A DNA stretch of 18,332 nt from an uncultured Caulobacter sp. (GCA_937991555.1 CALKHU010000207.1:1-18332), one strand, 5' to 3'. Shown: positions 7,233-16,863, counted from the first letter of the stretch. Translations and numbers: made by a program. Notes: generated from the sequence alone by a model not told the origin.

Positions 7233-7625
7233 TCAGGTTGACGCCCGCCACAGGGCGGCGAGGAGAAACGGCCAGACGGCCACGATGAGCAGGAAGCTGG
7301 CCGACACGCCCAGCGGCGCGGCGCCGATCCCCTCGGCGCGGACCAGCGGCCAGACGAAGACCAGCAGGTAGGACGCCTTGTAGATCACCTGCAGCAGCAG
7401 GATCGGCCACAGCGGCCGCGGCAGCCACACGCCGATCAGGGAGCAGACCCAGATCGCGAACCAGAGGCTGGCGACCAGCAGCCGCAGGCCCGGCGACTCC
7501 CCGACCTTGCCCTCGAAGGCCGCCATCGCCGGGCCGGCGCGGGGACCGACCATGGCCAGGACCACGGGCGTGAGAATGACGATGTTCAGCGCATAGGCGG
7601 CGCGCAGGGCGAGGTCGATCGGCAT
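7233..7625 (-). CDS. Four-helix membrane protein of unknown function
   Basis: I do not recognise this 130-residue protein beyond its topology. Four hydrophobic helices are evident near residues 8-27, 48-68, 71-92 and 105-126, with a short loop at 28-45 (GPRAGPAMAAFEGKVGESPG). The start ATG at 7623-7625 has GGAG seven bases upstream. An in-frame ATG at 7664 would add a polar leader and is less likely. It is first in a minus-strand run with the M48 protease (67-base gap) and the 2OG oxygenase. It is divergent from the Tat-exported PLP enzyme, with a 137-base region between starts. It may be a small subunit or simply a co-transcribed membrane protein. Confidence 0.72.
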   Translation of the reverse strand: MPIDLALRAAYALNIVILTPVVLAMVGPRAGPAMAAFEGKVGESPGLRLLVASLWFAIWVCSLIGVWLPRPLWPILLLQVIYKASYLLVFVWPLVRAEGIGAAPLGVSASFLLIVAVWPFLLAALWRAST

Positions 7626-7648
7626 CGGACGCTCCGGGCTTTTGCCGC

Positions 7649-7659
7649 TTACGACGTAA
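7649..7659. promoter_or_regulatory. Candidate operator palindrome in divergent region
   Basis: TTACGACGTAA is a perfect inverted repeat of five bases either side of a central A. It lies 24 bases upstream of the small membrane protein start and about 104 bases upstream of the PLP enzyme start, in the shared divergent region 7626-7762. It could bind a dimeric regulator. A palindrome this short can also occur by chance. Confidence 0.22.
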
Positions 7660-7762
7660 ATCATCTGGCGGATCAGCGTCGCCCGCGTGATTCTCGCGTC
7701 GCTTGAACGGAGGTGTCGCCGCCGCCCATCCGTGGACAATGGCGACGGGACACGGGGGCTGC

Positions 7763-9178
7763 ATGGCCGACCAGACGGGTGACGACCGCGCGGCGCTGGA
7801 CCGCAGACGGCTGCTGGCCGGCGCCGGACTGGCCATGGGCGCGCTGGGGACGAGGGCCGCCGCGCAGGAACCGCCGCCGGCGACGGAGGCGCTCCCCTAC
7901 GACGATCCGGACTTCCATCCCGGCGATCCGACGCTCGTCGAGCCGCCGATGCAGCCGCCGACCTACGCCGCGGGCGGACCGGACTGGGCCCGGGTCCGGG
8001 CGCAGTTCGCGATGGACTGGAGCATGGTCGACCTGTCGGCGATGCTGTTCGCCTCGAACCCGCGCGTCGTCCGCGACGCCATCGCCCGGCACCGGGACGG
8101 CCTCGACCGCTCGCCGGTGCTCTATCTGGAATCCCGCAACCGGCCGCTGCAGAACGCAGCCCGCGCCGCCGCCGGCGCCTACTTCGGCGTCAAGGCCGAC
8201 AACGTGGCGCTGACGGAGAACACCACCACCTCGGTGGCCCTGGTCTACGCCGGCGTCGGCCTGCGCTACGGCCAGGAGGCGCTGACCACCGTCCACGACT
8301 ACTACGTGACCCACGAGTCCCTGCGGCTGGCGGCCCAGAAGGGCGGCGGATCGGTGCGCAAGATCAGCCTCTACGACCAGGCCGCGACGGCCACTGTCGA
8401 GCAGATCGTCGGGCGAATCATCGGCAACATCCGGCCGGAGACCCGGGTGCTCGCCCTGACCTGGGTGCATTCCTCGACCGGCATGAAGCTGCCGATCCGC
8501 GAGATCGCGGCCGCGCTGGCGCCGATCAACGCGATGCGCAACGAGCGCGACCGGGTGCTGTTCTGCGTCGACGGCGTGCACGGCTTCGGCGTCGAGAACA
8601 CCACCCTGCCCGAGCTCGGCTGCGACTTCCTGATGGCCGGCTGCCACAAGTGGCTGTTCGGGCCGCGCGGTACGGGCGTGATCCTGGGCACCGACTATGG
8701 CTGGTCGCGGGTGACGCCGACGGTGCCGAGCTTCCTGGCGCCCAACGCTTACGGGGCTTGGCTCGGCAACTACGATCCGGGTCCGACCACCGGCGCGCGG
8801 ATGACGCCGGGCGGGTTCAAGGCCTTCGAGCACGTCTGGGCAATGACCGAGGCGTTCGGCTTCCACCAGTGGATCGGCAAGGCCAACATTCAGGCCCGTA
8901 CGCACGAGCTGGCCTCGCGGCTGAAATACGGGCTGCGCCAGATCCCCGGCGTCATCCTGCGCACGCCGGTCGATCCGCGGCTGTCGGCCGGCATCGTCAG
9001 CTTCGACGTCGCCGGGCTGTCCGCCGACGGCGTGGTCCGGCGGCTGCGCAACCAGCGGGTGATCGGCTCGGCGGCGCCGTATGCGACGCGGCATGTGCGC
9101 CTGACGCCCAGCCTCCGCAACACGCCCGAAGACATCGACTTCGCCCTCAACGCGCTGGCGATGATGCGGCGGGCCTGA
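7763..9178 (+). CDS. Tat-exported class V PLP-dependent aminotransferase-fold enzyme
   Basis: The protein has 471 residues. It opens with a twin-arginine signal (DRRRLLAGAGLAMGALGTRAAA, arginines 14-16, likely cleavage after the AAA near residue 34), so the folded enzyme goes to the periplasm by the Tat pathway. The rest is a class V aminotransferase fold (isopenicillin N epimerase/cysteine desulfurase-like). The probable Schiff-base lysine is K296 in GCHKWLFGPRGTG. D270 in CVDGVHGFG should contact the pyridine nitrogen, and TENTTTS (151-157) is the phosphate-binding region. Start ATG 7763 has GGGGG just upstream; earlier in-frame starts lack a ribosome site and would bury the Tat motif. The reaction is unknown. 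Periplasmic PLP enzymes are rare, and the Tat-exported PvdN of pyoverdine maturation is the best precedent I recall. It lies 70 bases upstream of the metal transporter gene on the same strand. Confidence 0.9.
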   Translation: MADQTGDDRAALDRRRLLAGAGLAMGALGTRAAAQEPPPATEALPYDDPDFHPGDPTLVEPPMQPPTYAAGGPDWARVRAQFAMDWSMVDLSAMLFASNPRVVRDAIARHRDGLDRSPVLYLESRNRPLQNAARAAAGAYFGVKADNVALTENTTTSVALVYAGVGLRYGQEALTTVHDYYVTHESLRLAAQKGGGSVRKISLYDQAATATVEQIVGRIIGNIRPETRVLALTWVHSSTGMKLPIREIAAALAPINAMRNERDRVLFCVDGVHGFGVENTTLPELGCDFLMAGCHKWLFGPRGTGVILGTDYGWSRVTPTVPSFLAPNAYGAWLGNYDPGPTTGARMTPGGFKAFEHVWAMTEAFGFHQWIGKANIQARTHELASRLKYGLRQIPGVILRTPVDPRLSAGIVSFDVAGLSADGVVRRLRNQRVIGSAAPYATRHVRLTPSLRNTPEDIDFALNALAMMRRA

Positions 9179-9248
9179 GGCGAATTGACGAAGCGCAAGG
9201 ACTCGCCGTCCCGATGACGCCACAGTCGGCGCATCACGGAGGAACGGC

Positions 9249-9950
9249 ATGGCACGGTTCATCACCCACCGCGAGGCGCATCTCGTGGAGCGCGTGGGCT
9301 GGCTTCGGGCGGCCGTGCTCGGGGCCAACGACGGCATCGTTTCGACGGCCAGCCTGGTTCTCGGCGTCGCCGCGGCCTCCTCGGGCAAGGGCGAGGCGAT
9401 CGTCGCCGGGATGGCCGCCCTGGCCGCCGGCGCGATGTCGATGGCCGCGGGGGAGTACGTCTCCGTCAGCTCGCAGTCCGACACCGAGCGGGCCGACATC
9501 GCCCGCGAGACGCGGGAGCTGGCCGACCAGCCCGAGGCCGAGCTGGAGGAACTGACCGGCATCTACGTCTCGCGCGGCCTCGACGAGGCCCTGGCCCGGC
9601 AGGTCGCGACGCAGCTGACCGCGCGTGACGCGCTGGCCGCCCACGCCCGGGACGAACTCGGCATCTCCGACATGAGCACCGCCCGGCCCGTGCAGGCCGC
9701 CCTGACCTCGGCGGCGACCTTCGCGGCCGGCGCGGCGGCGCCGATGCTGGTGCTGGCGCTCACCCCCATGGCCTGGGTCAGCCCCGCCGTGGCGGCGGCG
9801 TCGCTGGTCTTCCTCGCGGTGCTCGGCGCGGTCGGCGCCAGGGCCGGCGGCGCCGACATGCTCAAGGCCACCGTGCGGGTCACCTTCTGGGGGGCGCTGG
9901 CGATGGCGGTCACCGCCGGCGTCGGGCTGCTGTTCGGCGCGGTGGTCTAG
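9249..9950 (+). CDS. VIT1/CCC1 family iron/manganese transporter
   Basis: This 233-residue membrane protein is of the vacuolar iron transporter family, which exports or sequesters Fe2+ or Mn2+. The hallmark GANDGIVSTASLVLGV (residues 26-41) forms the first helix. A second helix, AAGAMSMAAGEYVSVSSQ (59-76), carries the conserved methionines and acidic residues of the transport path. Residues about 78-145 are a Glu/Asp-rich hydrophilic helical region, the cytoplasmic metal-binding domain. Three more helices follow near 152-175, 178-198 and 208-232, giving the standard five. The start ATG 9249 has GGAGG seven bases upstream. Its TAG stop shares bases with the stop of the convergent GNAT gene. 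Confidence 0.92.
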   Translation: MARFITHREAHLVERVGWLRAAVLGANDGIVSTASLVLGVAAASSGKGEAIVAGMAALAAGAMSMAAGEYVSVSSQSDTERADIARETRELADQPEAELEELTGIYVSRGLDEALARQVATQLTARDALAAHARDELGISDMSTARPVQAALTSAATFAAGAAAPMLVLALTPMAWVSPAVAAASLVFLAVLGAVGARAGGADMLKATVRVTFWGALAMAVTAGVGLLFGAVV

Positions 9951-10510
9951 AGGTCGATCCGCCAGCGCAGGCCCTCGCCGCCGCCATAGGCCGCGGGCTT
10001 GGTGAACGGGCCGAGCAGCCGGCCGCCGTTGGCGACGATCACACGGTGCGAGGCGACGTTGTCCGGGTCGGTGGTCAGCTCGATCCAGCGCAGGCCCGTC
10101 TCCGCCGCCAGCGGCAGCAGGGCGCCTAGCGCGGCGGTGGCGTGGCCCCGGCCCCGCGCCCACGGCACGACCGCGTAACCGACATGGCCGAGGACGTGAG
10201 GCGGAAGCGCCTCTGTCCCCGGCGACCAGCGCAGGCCGATCGAGCCGACGAAGTCGCCGTCCCACATCCAGCGATTGAAACCCGGCAGCCGCTTCACCGC
10301 CTGGCCGTCAGGCAGGACGATGTCCGGCCCCTTCGCCTCGCGGTCGTCCATCGAGGCGAGGAAGGCGGCCGGGTCCTGCGCGATCCGTTCGAGGAACCGC
10401 CGCCGCGTCGCCTCCCCGCCGGCGGTGTTGTCCGGCGACCAGCCGCGTTCGAGCGCCTCGACGTAGGACGGCAGGTGCTCGGCGGCGGGGGTGACGAGGG
10501 TGGCGGGCAT
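9947..10510 (-). CDS. GNAT family N-acetyltransferase
   Basis: This 187-residue protein is a GNAT acetyltransferase that moves an acetyl group from acetyl-CoA to an amine. The acetyl-CoA pyrophosphate loop is seen as VVPWARGRGHATAAL (residues 114-128, RGRGHA at 119-124). A conserved late motif, DNVASHRVIVANGG, spans 150-163. The N-terminal part (1-80) probably shapes the substrate pocket. The target may be a small molecule or a protein N-terminus and cannot be predicted. The ATG at 10508-10510 begins a sensible N-terminus (MPATLVTPAAEHL), though no strong ribosome site precedes it. It lies 64 bases downstream of ppdK on the same strand, with a possible hairpin between. Confidence 0.85.
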   Translation of the reverse strand: MPATLVTPAAEHLPSYVEALERGWSPDNTAGGEATRRRFLERIAQDPAAFLASMDDREAKGPDIVLPDGQAVKRLPGFNRWMWDGDFVGSIGLRWSPGTEALPPHVLGHVGYAVVPWARGRGHATAALGALLPLAAETGLRWIELTTDPDNVASHRVIVANGGRLLGPFTKPAAYGGGEGLRWRIDL

Positions 10511-10513
10511 CGG

Positions 10514-10552
10514 GGGAGCGTGCCTGAATGCCCGGCGCAGGCAAGCCTCTCC
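10514..10552 (-). terminator. Possible hairpin between ppdK and the GNAT gene
   Basis: Two nested inverted pairs, GGGAG/CTCCC and GCCTG/CAGGC, could form a broken stem around a GC-rich loop in the 64-base gap after ppdK. There is no T-run, so if it ends ppdK transcription it is not a classic rho-independent terminator. It also abuts the GNAT start and could mask its ribosome site. Confidence 0.28.
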
Positions 10553-10574
10553 CAAGTGTGAGGGGAAGCCGCGA

Positions 10575-13259
<2,685 letters not shown>

Positions 13260-13293
13260 AAGCAGTCCGTCCTCAGTTCCACTTTACCTCTCC

Positions 13294-13482
13294 CCTCCTC
13301 CTCGATCGAGGAAGGGCCGCCTCAGTCCCCCCTTCCTCCTCGATGGAGGAAGGGCCGGGGATGGTGGTGTGGCCGCGGCGCTTCCGGGGAAGCCCCGGTG
13401 GCTCCGAGCCAGTTGAGCCCTTCCACCGGCTCAGCACATCCACCACCACCACCCAACCCTCCTCCATTGAGGAGGAGGGCTT
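13294..13482. repeat. Paired inverted repeat element A between glyS and ppdK
   Basis: This gap holds three copies of a small palindromic motif of the form CCTCCTCRATGGAGGA with flanking G or C runs, at about 13294-13315, 13327-13356 and 13459-13480. The second and third are oppositely oriented and each carries a shared tail, TGGTGGTGTGG or its complement, pointing inward. They thus make an inverted pair around a core. The core has its own nested stems, CCGGGG/CCCCGG (13384-13398) and CCGGTGG/CCACCGG (13395-13401 with 13423-13429). The layout is like a BIME (paired REP sequences) or MITE. No coding function is supported. The same ends recur at 15714-15863. Confidence 0.82.
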
Positions 13483-13489
13483 CAGTTCG

Positions 13490-15700
13490 TCACCCCGTCA
13501 CCAGCGAGAAGTCCGCCACGCGGCCCATCGCGCCCTGGACCTGCTGCAGAAGGCGCAGGCGGTTCTCGCGTTCCGCCGGAACGTCGCTGTTGACCAGCAC
13601 CTTGTCGAAGAAGGCGTCGACCGGAGCGCGCAGGGCGGCCAGCGCGGACATGGCGCCGGTGAAGTCCTCGGCGGCGAGCGCCGCGTCGAGCCTCGGCGAC
13701 AGGGTTTCCAGCGCCGCAAACAGCGCCCCCTCCTCCGCCGGCTCAGCGACCTTCGACGGCGCGCCGGTGGGCAGCGGCCCCTTCTTCTCCTCGGCCTTGA
13801 GGATGTTGGCCGCGCGCTTGTACCCGGCCAGCAGGTTGGCGCCGTCGTCGGTGGCGAGGAAGCTGCTCAGGGCCTCGACGCGGGCGACGATGCGCACGAG
13901 ATCGTCGTCGCCGAGGGCGAAGACGGCATCGACGAGATCGCCCCGCTTGCCCTGATCCTTCAGCGCGACCTTCAGGCGGTCGGCGAAGAAGGCGAGGAGA
14001 TCATGCGCTTCTTTGCGAATGCCGTCGGCATCGTGGATGGGCATGCTCGACCAGCCCACGCCCTCCACCTTTTGCCGCGACTTATCGACCTCGCTCCACT
14101 GCGCAGTCAGCACCTTGAGCAGGCGCAGGCGGACTCCGCCTTCCAGGATGGTACGGATCACGCCGAGCGCAGCGCGGCGGAGCGCATAGGGATCCTTGCT
14201 CCCCGTCGGCTTCTCGTCGATGGCGAAGAAGCCGACCAGGGTGTCCAGCTTGTCGGCCAGCGCCACGGCCACGCTCAGCGGGGCGGTCGGGACGGCGTCG
14301 CCGGGGCCTTGCGGGCGGTAGTGGTCGCGGACGGCGTCGGCGATCTCGGCGTCGAGAGTCACTGCGTGGTTCGACACGCCACTGCGTGGCTGCTCACCAT
14401 GACGTGGAGTTTGGGCCTCCCCACCCACGTCATCCTGAGCAGCCGTCGAAGACGGCGTGTCGAAGGACGCAATGAGGTTGCGCGCGTAGTAGCCGCCCAT
14501 GATCCCCTGCAGTTCCGGGAACTCGCCGACCATCTGGCTGGCGAGGTCGGCCTTGGCGAGGCGCGCGGCCTCGGCGGCCTTGTCGGGATCGGCGCCGACG
14601 AGCGGCGCGATCTCGCGGGCCAGGGCGACGATGCGGTCGACCCGCTCGGCCATGGTCCCGAGCTTCGCGTGGAACGTCACGCCCTCCAGCTTCTTCAGCC
14701 AGGGCTCGAAGCCCTCCTTCACGTCCTCGGCCCAGAAGAATCGTGCGTCGCTAAGGCGCGAGGACAGCACCTTGGCGTTGCCGCGGGCGATCTCGGCGCC
14801 GCCGTCCGGGGCGGCGTTGTTGCTGACCACCAGGAAGTGCGGCGCCAGCCCCGCCTCGCCCGGCCTGCGGACGGCGAAGTACTTCTGGTGCGTGCGCATC
14901 GAGGTGCGGATGACTTCCGGCGGCAGCGTCAGGAAGGCCGGGTCCATGTCGCCGAGGATCGGGGTCGGCCATTCGGCGAGGCCGGCGACTTCATCCAGCA
15001 GGCCCTCGTCCTCGACCAGCTCCAGCCCACGCGCGAAGCACAGGGTGCGGGCGCCCTCCAGGATGCGCTGCTTGCGCTCCTCGACGTCGAGCACGACGAA
15101 GTGGCCGGCCAGCGCCTCGTGGTATTCGTCGAAGTCGCGGGCGCGGAACACCCGCGTCTCGGCCATGAAGCGGTGGCCTTCGCTGAGGTCGCCGGCGACG
15201 ATGCCGTCGATGTCCAGCGGCACGATCTCGCGGTTGAAGACGCACAGGATGCGCTGCAGGGGCCGCACCCAGCGCAGCTTGCCGTGGCCCCAGGTCATCG
15301 ACTTCGGCCACGGGAAGCCGCGCACGATCTGCTCAACCAGCTCGGCGATGATCTCGGTCGTCGGGCGGCCGGCCTTGTGGACGTGGGCGAAAAGGACGCC
15401 GTCCTTCTCGACCAGCTGCTCGCGGGTCAGGCCGGTCTTGCGCAGGAAGCCCTCCAGCGCCTGGACCGGCGCATTGGCCTTCGGCCCCTTGAGCTCCTCG
15501 TGGACGTCGGGCTGCGCGATGGGCAGGCCCTCGACGACGAGGGTGAGGCGGCGCGGGCCGGCGAAGGCCTTGAGACCCTCCGAGATCAGCCCGGCCTTGC
15601 CGAGCCCGTCGCGGGCCATGCGTTCGAGATCGCGCGCCGCCTGCGCCTGCATGCGGGCGGGGATTTCCTCGGAGAACAGTTCGAGCAGAAGCTGGGGCAT
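13490..15700 (-). CDS. glyS: Glycyl-tRNA synthetase beta subunit with in-frame palindromic insertion
   Basis: GlyS is the tRNA-binding and editing-type beta chain of the bacterial alpha2-beta2 glycyl-tRNA synthetase. It works with GlyQ to charge tRNA-Gly. The 736 residues begin MPQLLLELFSEEIPARM, as is standard for the family. HQKYFAVRRP (271-280), FFWAEDVKEGFEPW (321-334) and RDHYRPQGPGDAVPTAPLS (458-476) are further family landmarks. The C-terminal region (about 610-736) is the helical anticodon-binding part. The oddity is at about residues 410-446, between YYAR and LDAEIADAV. A low-order stretch including FDTPSSTAAQDD and GVSNHAV is encoded by an imperfect DNA palindrome and is not expected in GlyS. 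The frame stays open, so the protein is probably functional. The ATG at 15698-15700 has AGGGAG eight bases upstream, next to repeat element B. Confidence 0.97.
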   Translation of the reverse strand: MPQLLLELFSEEIPARMQAQAARDLERMARDGLGKAGLISEGLKAFAGPRRLTLVVEGLPIAQPDVHEELKGPKANAPVQALEGFLRKTGLTREQLVEKDGVLFAHVHKAGRPTTEIIAELVEQIVRGFPWPKSMTWGHGKLRWVRPLQRILCVFNREIVPLDIDGIVAGDLSEGHRFMAETRVFRARDFDEYHEALAGHFVVLDVEERKQRILEGARTLCFARGLELVEDEGLLDEVAGLAEWPTPILGDMDPAFLTLPPEVIRTSMRTHQKYFAVRRPGEAGLAPHFLVVSNNAAPDGGAEIARGNAKVLSSRLSDARFFWAEDVKEGFEPWLKKLEGVTFHAKLGTMAERVDRIVALAREIAPLVGADPDKAAEAARLAKADLASQMVGEFPELQGIMGGYYARNLIASFDTPSSTAAQDDVGGEAQTPRHGEQPRSGVSNHAVTLDAEIADAVRDHYRPQGPGDAVPTAPLSVAVALADKLDTLVGFFAIDEKPTGSKDPYALRRAALGVIRTILEGGVRLRLLKVLTAQWSEVDKSRQKVEGVGWSSMPIHDADGIRKEAHDLLAFFADRLKVALKDQGKRGDLVDAVFALGDDDLVRIVARVEALSSFLATDDGANLLAGYKRAANILKAEEKKGPLPTGAPSKVAEPAEEGALFAALETLSPRLDAALAAEDFTGAMSALAALRAPVDAFFDKVLVNSDVPAERENRLRLLQQVQGAMGRVADFSLVTG
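14361..14471. repeat. Imperfect palindromic element inserted in frame within glyS
   Basis: The left arm (from 14363) and the reverse complement of the right arm (from 14471) align as TGCGT-nn-TTCGACACGCC, then a 9- or 11-base divergent spacer, then CTGCTCA-nn-ATGACGTGG. That makes about 32 matched pairs around a short centre near 14407-14426. The mismatched doublets are GG against GG and CC against CC. The left arm also repeats ACTGCGTGG directly (14361-14369 and 14381-14389). At about 111 bp (37 codons) it keeps the glyS frame. It resembles dispersed GTCATCCTGAGC/GTCGAAGGAC repeats that I recall from other alphaproteobacterial genomes, and in concept the Rickettsia palindromic elements found inside proteins. 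It is unrelated in sequence to the CCTCCTC elements flanking glyS. Confidence 0.85.
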
Positions 15701-15713
15701 TACGACTCTCCCT

Positions 15714-15863
15714 GCCTCCTCAATGGAGGAAGGGCGGGGGATGGTGGTGTAAGCGGGGTATCGACGGTCGGGTGCTGGTGGGCGCCAGCGCCCCCTGAGG
15801 GCGGAAACCCAAACCGAGCGGCCACACCACCACCCAACCCTCCTCCATCGAGGAGGAGGGCTT
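15714..15863. repeat. Paired inverted repeat element B between glyQ and glyS
   Basis: An inverted pair of the same family as element A fills most of the 193-base gap. The left end is CCTCCTCAATGGAGGAAGG at 15715-15733, with tail ATGGTGGTGT to 15750. The right end is the complementary tail CCACACCACCACCC from 15822, followed by CCTCCTCCATCGAGGAGG around 15839-15857. The core holds a GCTGG/CCAGC stem (15774-15789). The left end adjoins the glyS ribosome-binding site, so the hairpin could affect glyS translation or the relative amounts of GlyQ and GlyS. No gene is seen here. Confidence 0.82.
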
Positions 15864-15893
15864 TGGGAAGCTGATCGGCCGTGCCCGAGAGCC

Positions 15894-16802
15894 TCACGCC
15901 GCGTTCCTTCCCTGCTGGTCGACCCAGGCCTGGGCGCAGAGCTTGCAGAGGTCGCGGATGCGGCCGATGTAGCTGGCGCGCTCGGCGACGGCGATGGCGC
16001 CGCGGGCGTTCATCAGGTTGAACAGGTGGCTGGCCTTGAGGACCATGTCGTAGGCCGGCAGGACCAGATGGTCGCCGTCGTAGGACCGTTCGAGCATCAG
16101 CGGCACCTGCCGCTCCATGTCCTCGAACTGGCGCTTGAGCACCTCGACATCGAAGCCGTGGAAGTTGGCCTCCGACTGCTGGCGCTCGTTGTCCATGAAG
16201 ACATCGCCGTAGCTCAGCGCGCCCAGCGGACTGTCCGGATCGTTGAACGGCAGGTCGTAGACGTTGTCGACGCCGAACACATACATGGCCAGCCGCTCGA
16301 GGCCGTAGGTCAGCTCGCCAGCCACCGGATCGACGTCGAGGCCGCCGACCTGCTGGAAGTAGGTGTACTGCGACACCTCCATGCCGTCGCACCAGACCTC
16401 CCAGCCGAGGCCCCAGGCCCCGACCGTCGGGTTCTCCCAATCGTCCTCGACGAAGCGGATGTCGTGCAGGCGCAGATCGAGGCCGATCGCCTCCAGCGAG
16501 CCGAGGTAGAGGTCCTGCATGTCGGCCGGGTTCGGCTTCAGGATCACCTGGTACTGGTAGTAGTGCTGCAGCCGGTTGGGGTTCTCGCCGTAGCGCCCGT
16601 CGCCCGGGCGGCGCGACGGCTGCACGTAGGCGACGTTCCACGGTTTCGGCCCGAGCGCGCGCAGCACCGTGGCCGGATGGAGCGTCCCTGCCCCCACCTC
16701 GACGTCGTGCGGCTGCAGAATCGCGCAGCCGCGGTCGGCCCAGTACTGGTTCAGCCGCATGATAAGGGCCTGAAAAGACCGGGGTTTGGCGTCGGAGCTC
16801 AT
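15894..16802 (-). CDS. glyQ: Glycyl-tRNA synthetase alpha subunit
   Basis: GlyQ is the catalytic alpha chain of the alpha2-beta2 glycyl-tRNA synthetase. It activates glycine with ATP and, with GlyS, forms glycyl-tRNA. The 302 residues match the family length. Class II features are plain: ILQPHDVEVGAGT (28-40), motif 2 in the stretch VAYVQPSRRPGDGRYGENPN (58-76 region), and motif 3 GELTYGLERLAMY (162-174) with its invariant arginine. The start ATG at 16800-16802 gives the usual N-terminus (SFQALIMRLNQYWADRGCAILQP begins at residue 9). The ribosome site is weak (CCAGG). The upstream leader is short and lies right after the terminator of the FAS1 gene. glyS follows after 193 bases of repeat DNA. 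Confidence 0.97.
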   Translation of the reverse strand: MSSDAKPRSFQALIMRLNQYWADRGCAILQPHDVEVGAGTLHPATVLRALGPKPWNVAYVQPSRRPGDGRYGENPNRLQHYYQYQVILKPNPADMQDLYLGSLEAIGLDLRLHDIRFVEDDWENPTVGAWGLGWEVWCDGMEVSQYTYFQQVGGLDVDPVAGELTYGLERLAMYVFGVDNVYDLPFNDPDSPLGALSYGDVFMDNERQQSEANFHGFDVEVLKRQFEDMERQVPLMLERSYDGDHLVLPAYDMVLKASHLFNLMNARGAIAVAERASYIGRIRDLCKLCAQAWVDQQGRNAA

Positions 16803-16820
16803 GGCCTGGTTCGCGGGTGC

Positions 16821-16854
16821 AAAAAAGTCGGCGGACCATAGGGCCCGCCGACTT
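16821..16854 (-). terminator. Rho-independent terminator of the FAS1 gene
   Basis: On the minus strand a perfect 10-bp stem AAGTCGGCGG/CCGCCGACTT (16845-16854 with 16825-16834) closes a 10-base loop and runs into six T residues (the T-run shares its first two bases with the stem). It is 36 bases past the FAS1 stop at 16891 and ends only about 18 bases before the glyQ start codon, which is unusually close. Confidence 0.9.
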
Positions 16855-16863
16855 CTGCTTCAA
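16835..16863 (-). promoter_or_regulatory. Candidate glyQ promoter overlapping the FAS1 terminator
   Basis: On the minus strand TTGAAG (16858-16863) and TATGGT (16835-16840) are 17 bases apart, each matching four of six consensus bases. The -10 lies in the terminator loop and start of the right arm. Transcription would begin near 16828, after most of the hairpin, giving a leader of about 25 bases for glyQ. The alternative is a promoter further upstream, in which case the hairpin would act as an attenuator. Confidence 0.33.

Noticed and set aside
4862..7288. Very long plus-strand open frame across the oxygenase and M48 genes
   Set aside because: Antisense shadow in high-GC DNA: composition is His/Arg/Gln-rich without recognisable domains, while the minus strand encodes two proteins with complete active sites.
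9185..9207. TTGACG between the PLP enzyme and VIT genes as a promoter
   Set aside because: No acceptable -10 element occurs at 15-19 base spacing.
7673..9562. Long minus-strand open frame opposite the PLP enzyme
   Set aside because: Shadow of the Tat-exported PLP enzyme, with no domain-like content.
13273..13467. Small open frame in the glyS-ppdK gap
   Set aside because: It consists of the repeat element translated (GPSSIEEEGG-type text). Frames of this kind arise wherever the repeat occurs and are not evidence of a gene.
13294..13482. CRISPR-like array, because several similar palindromic units recur
   Set aside because: Units are in opposite orientations, only two or three per locus, with unequal spacing and no unique spacers or cas genes.
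14361..14471. Possible frameshift or pseudogene break in glyS
   Set aside because: The frame stays open through the insert and both flanks carry intact family motifs. The insert is a multiple of three.
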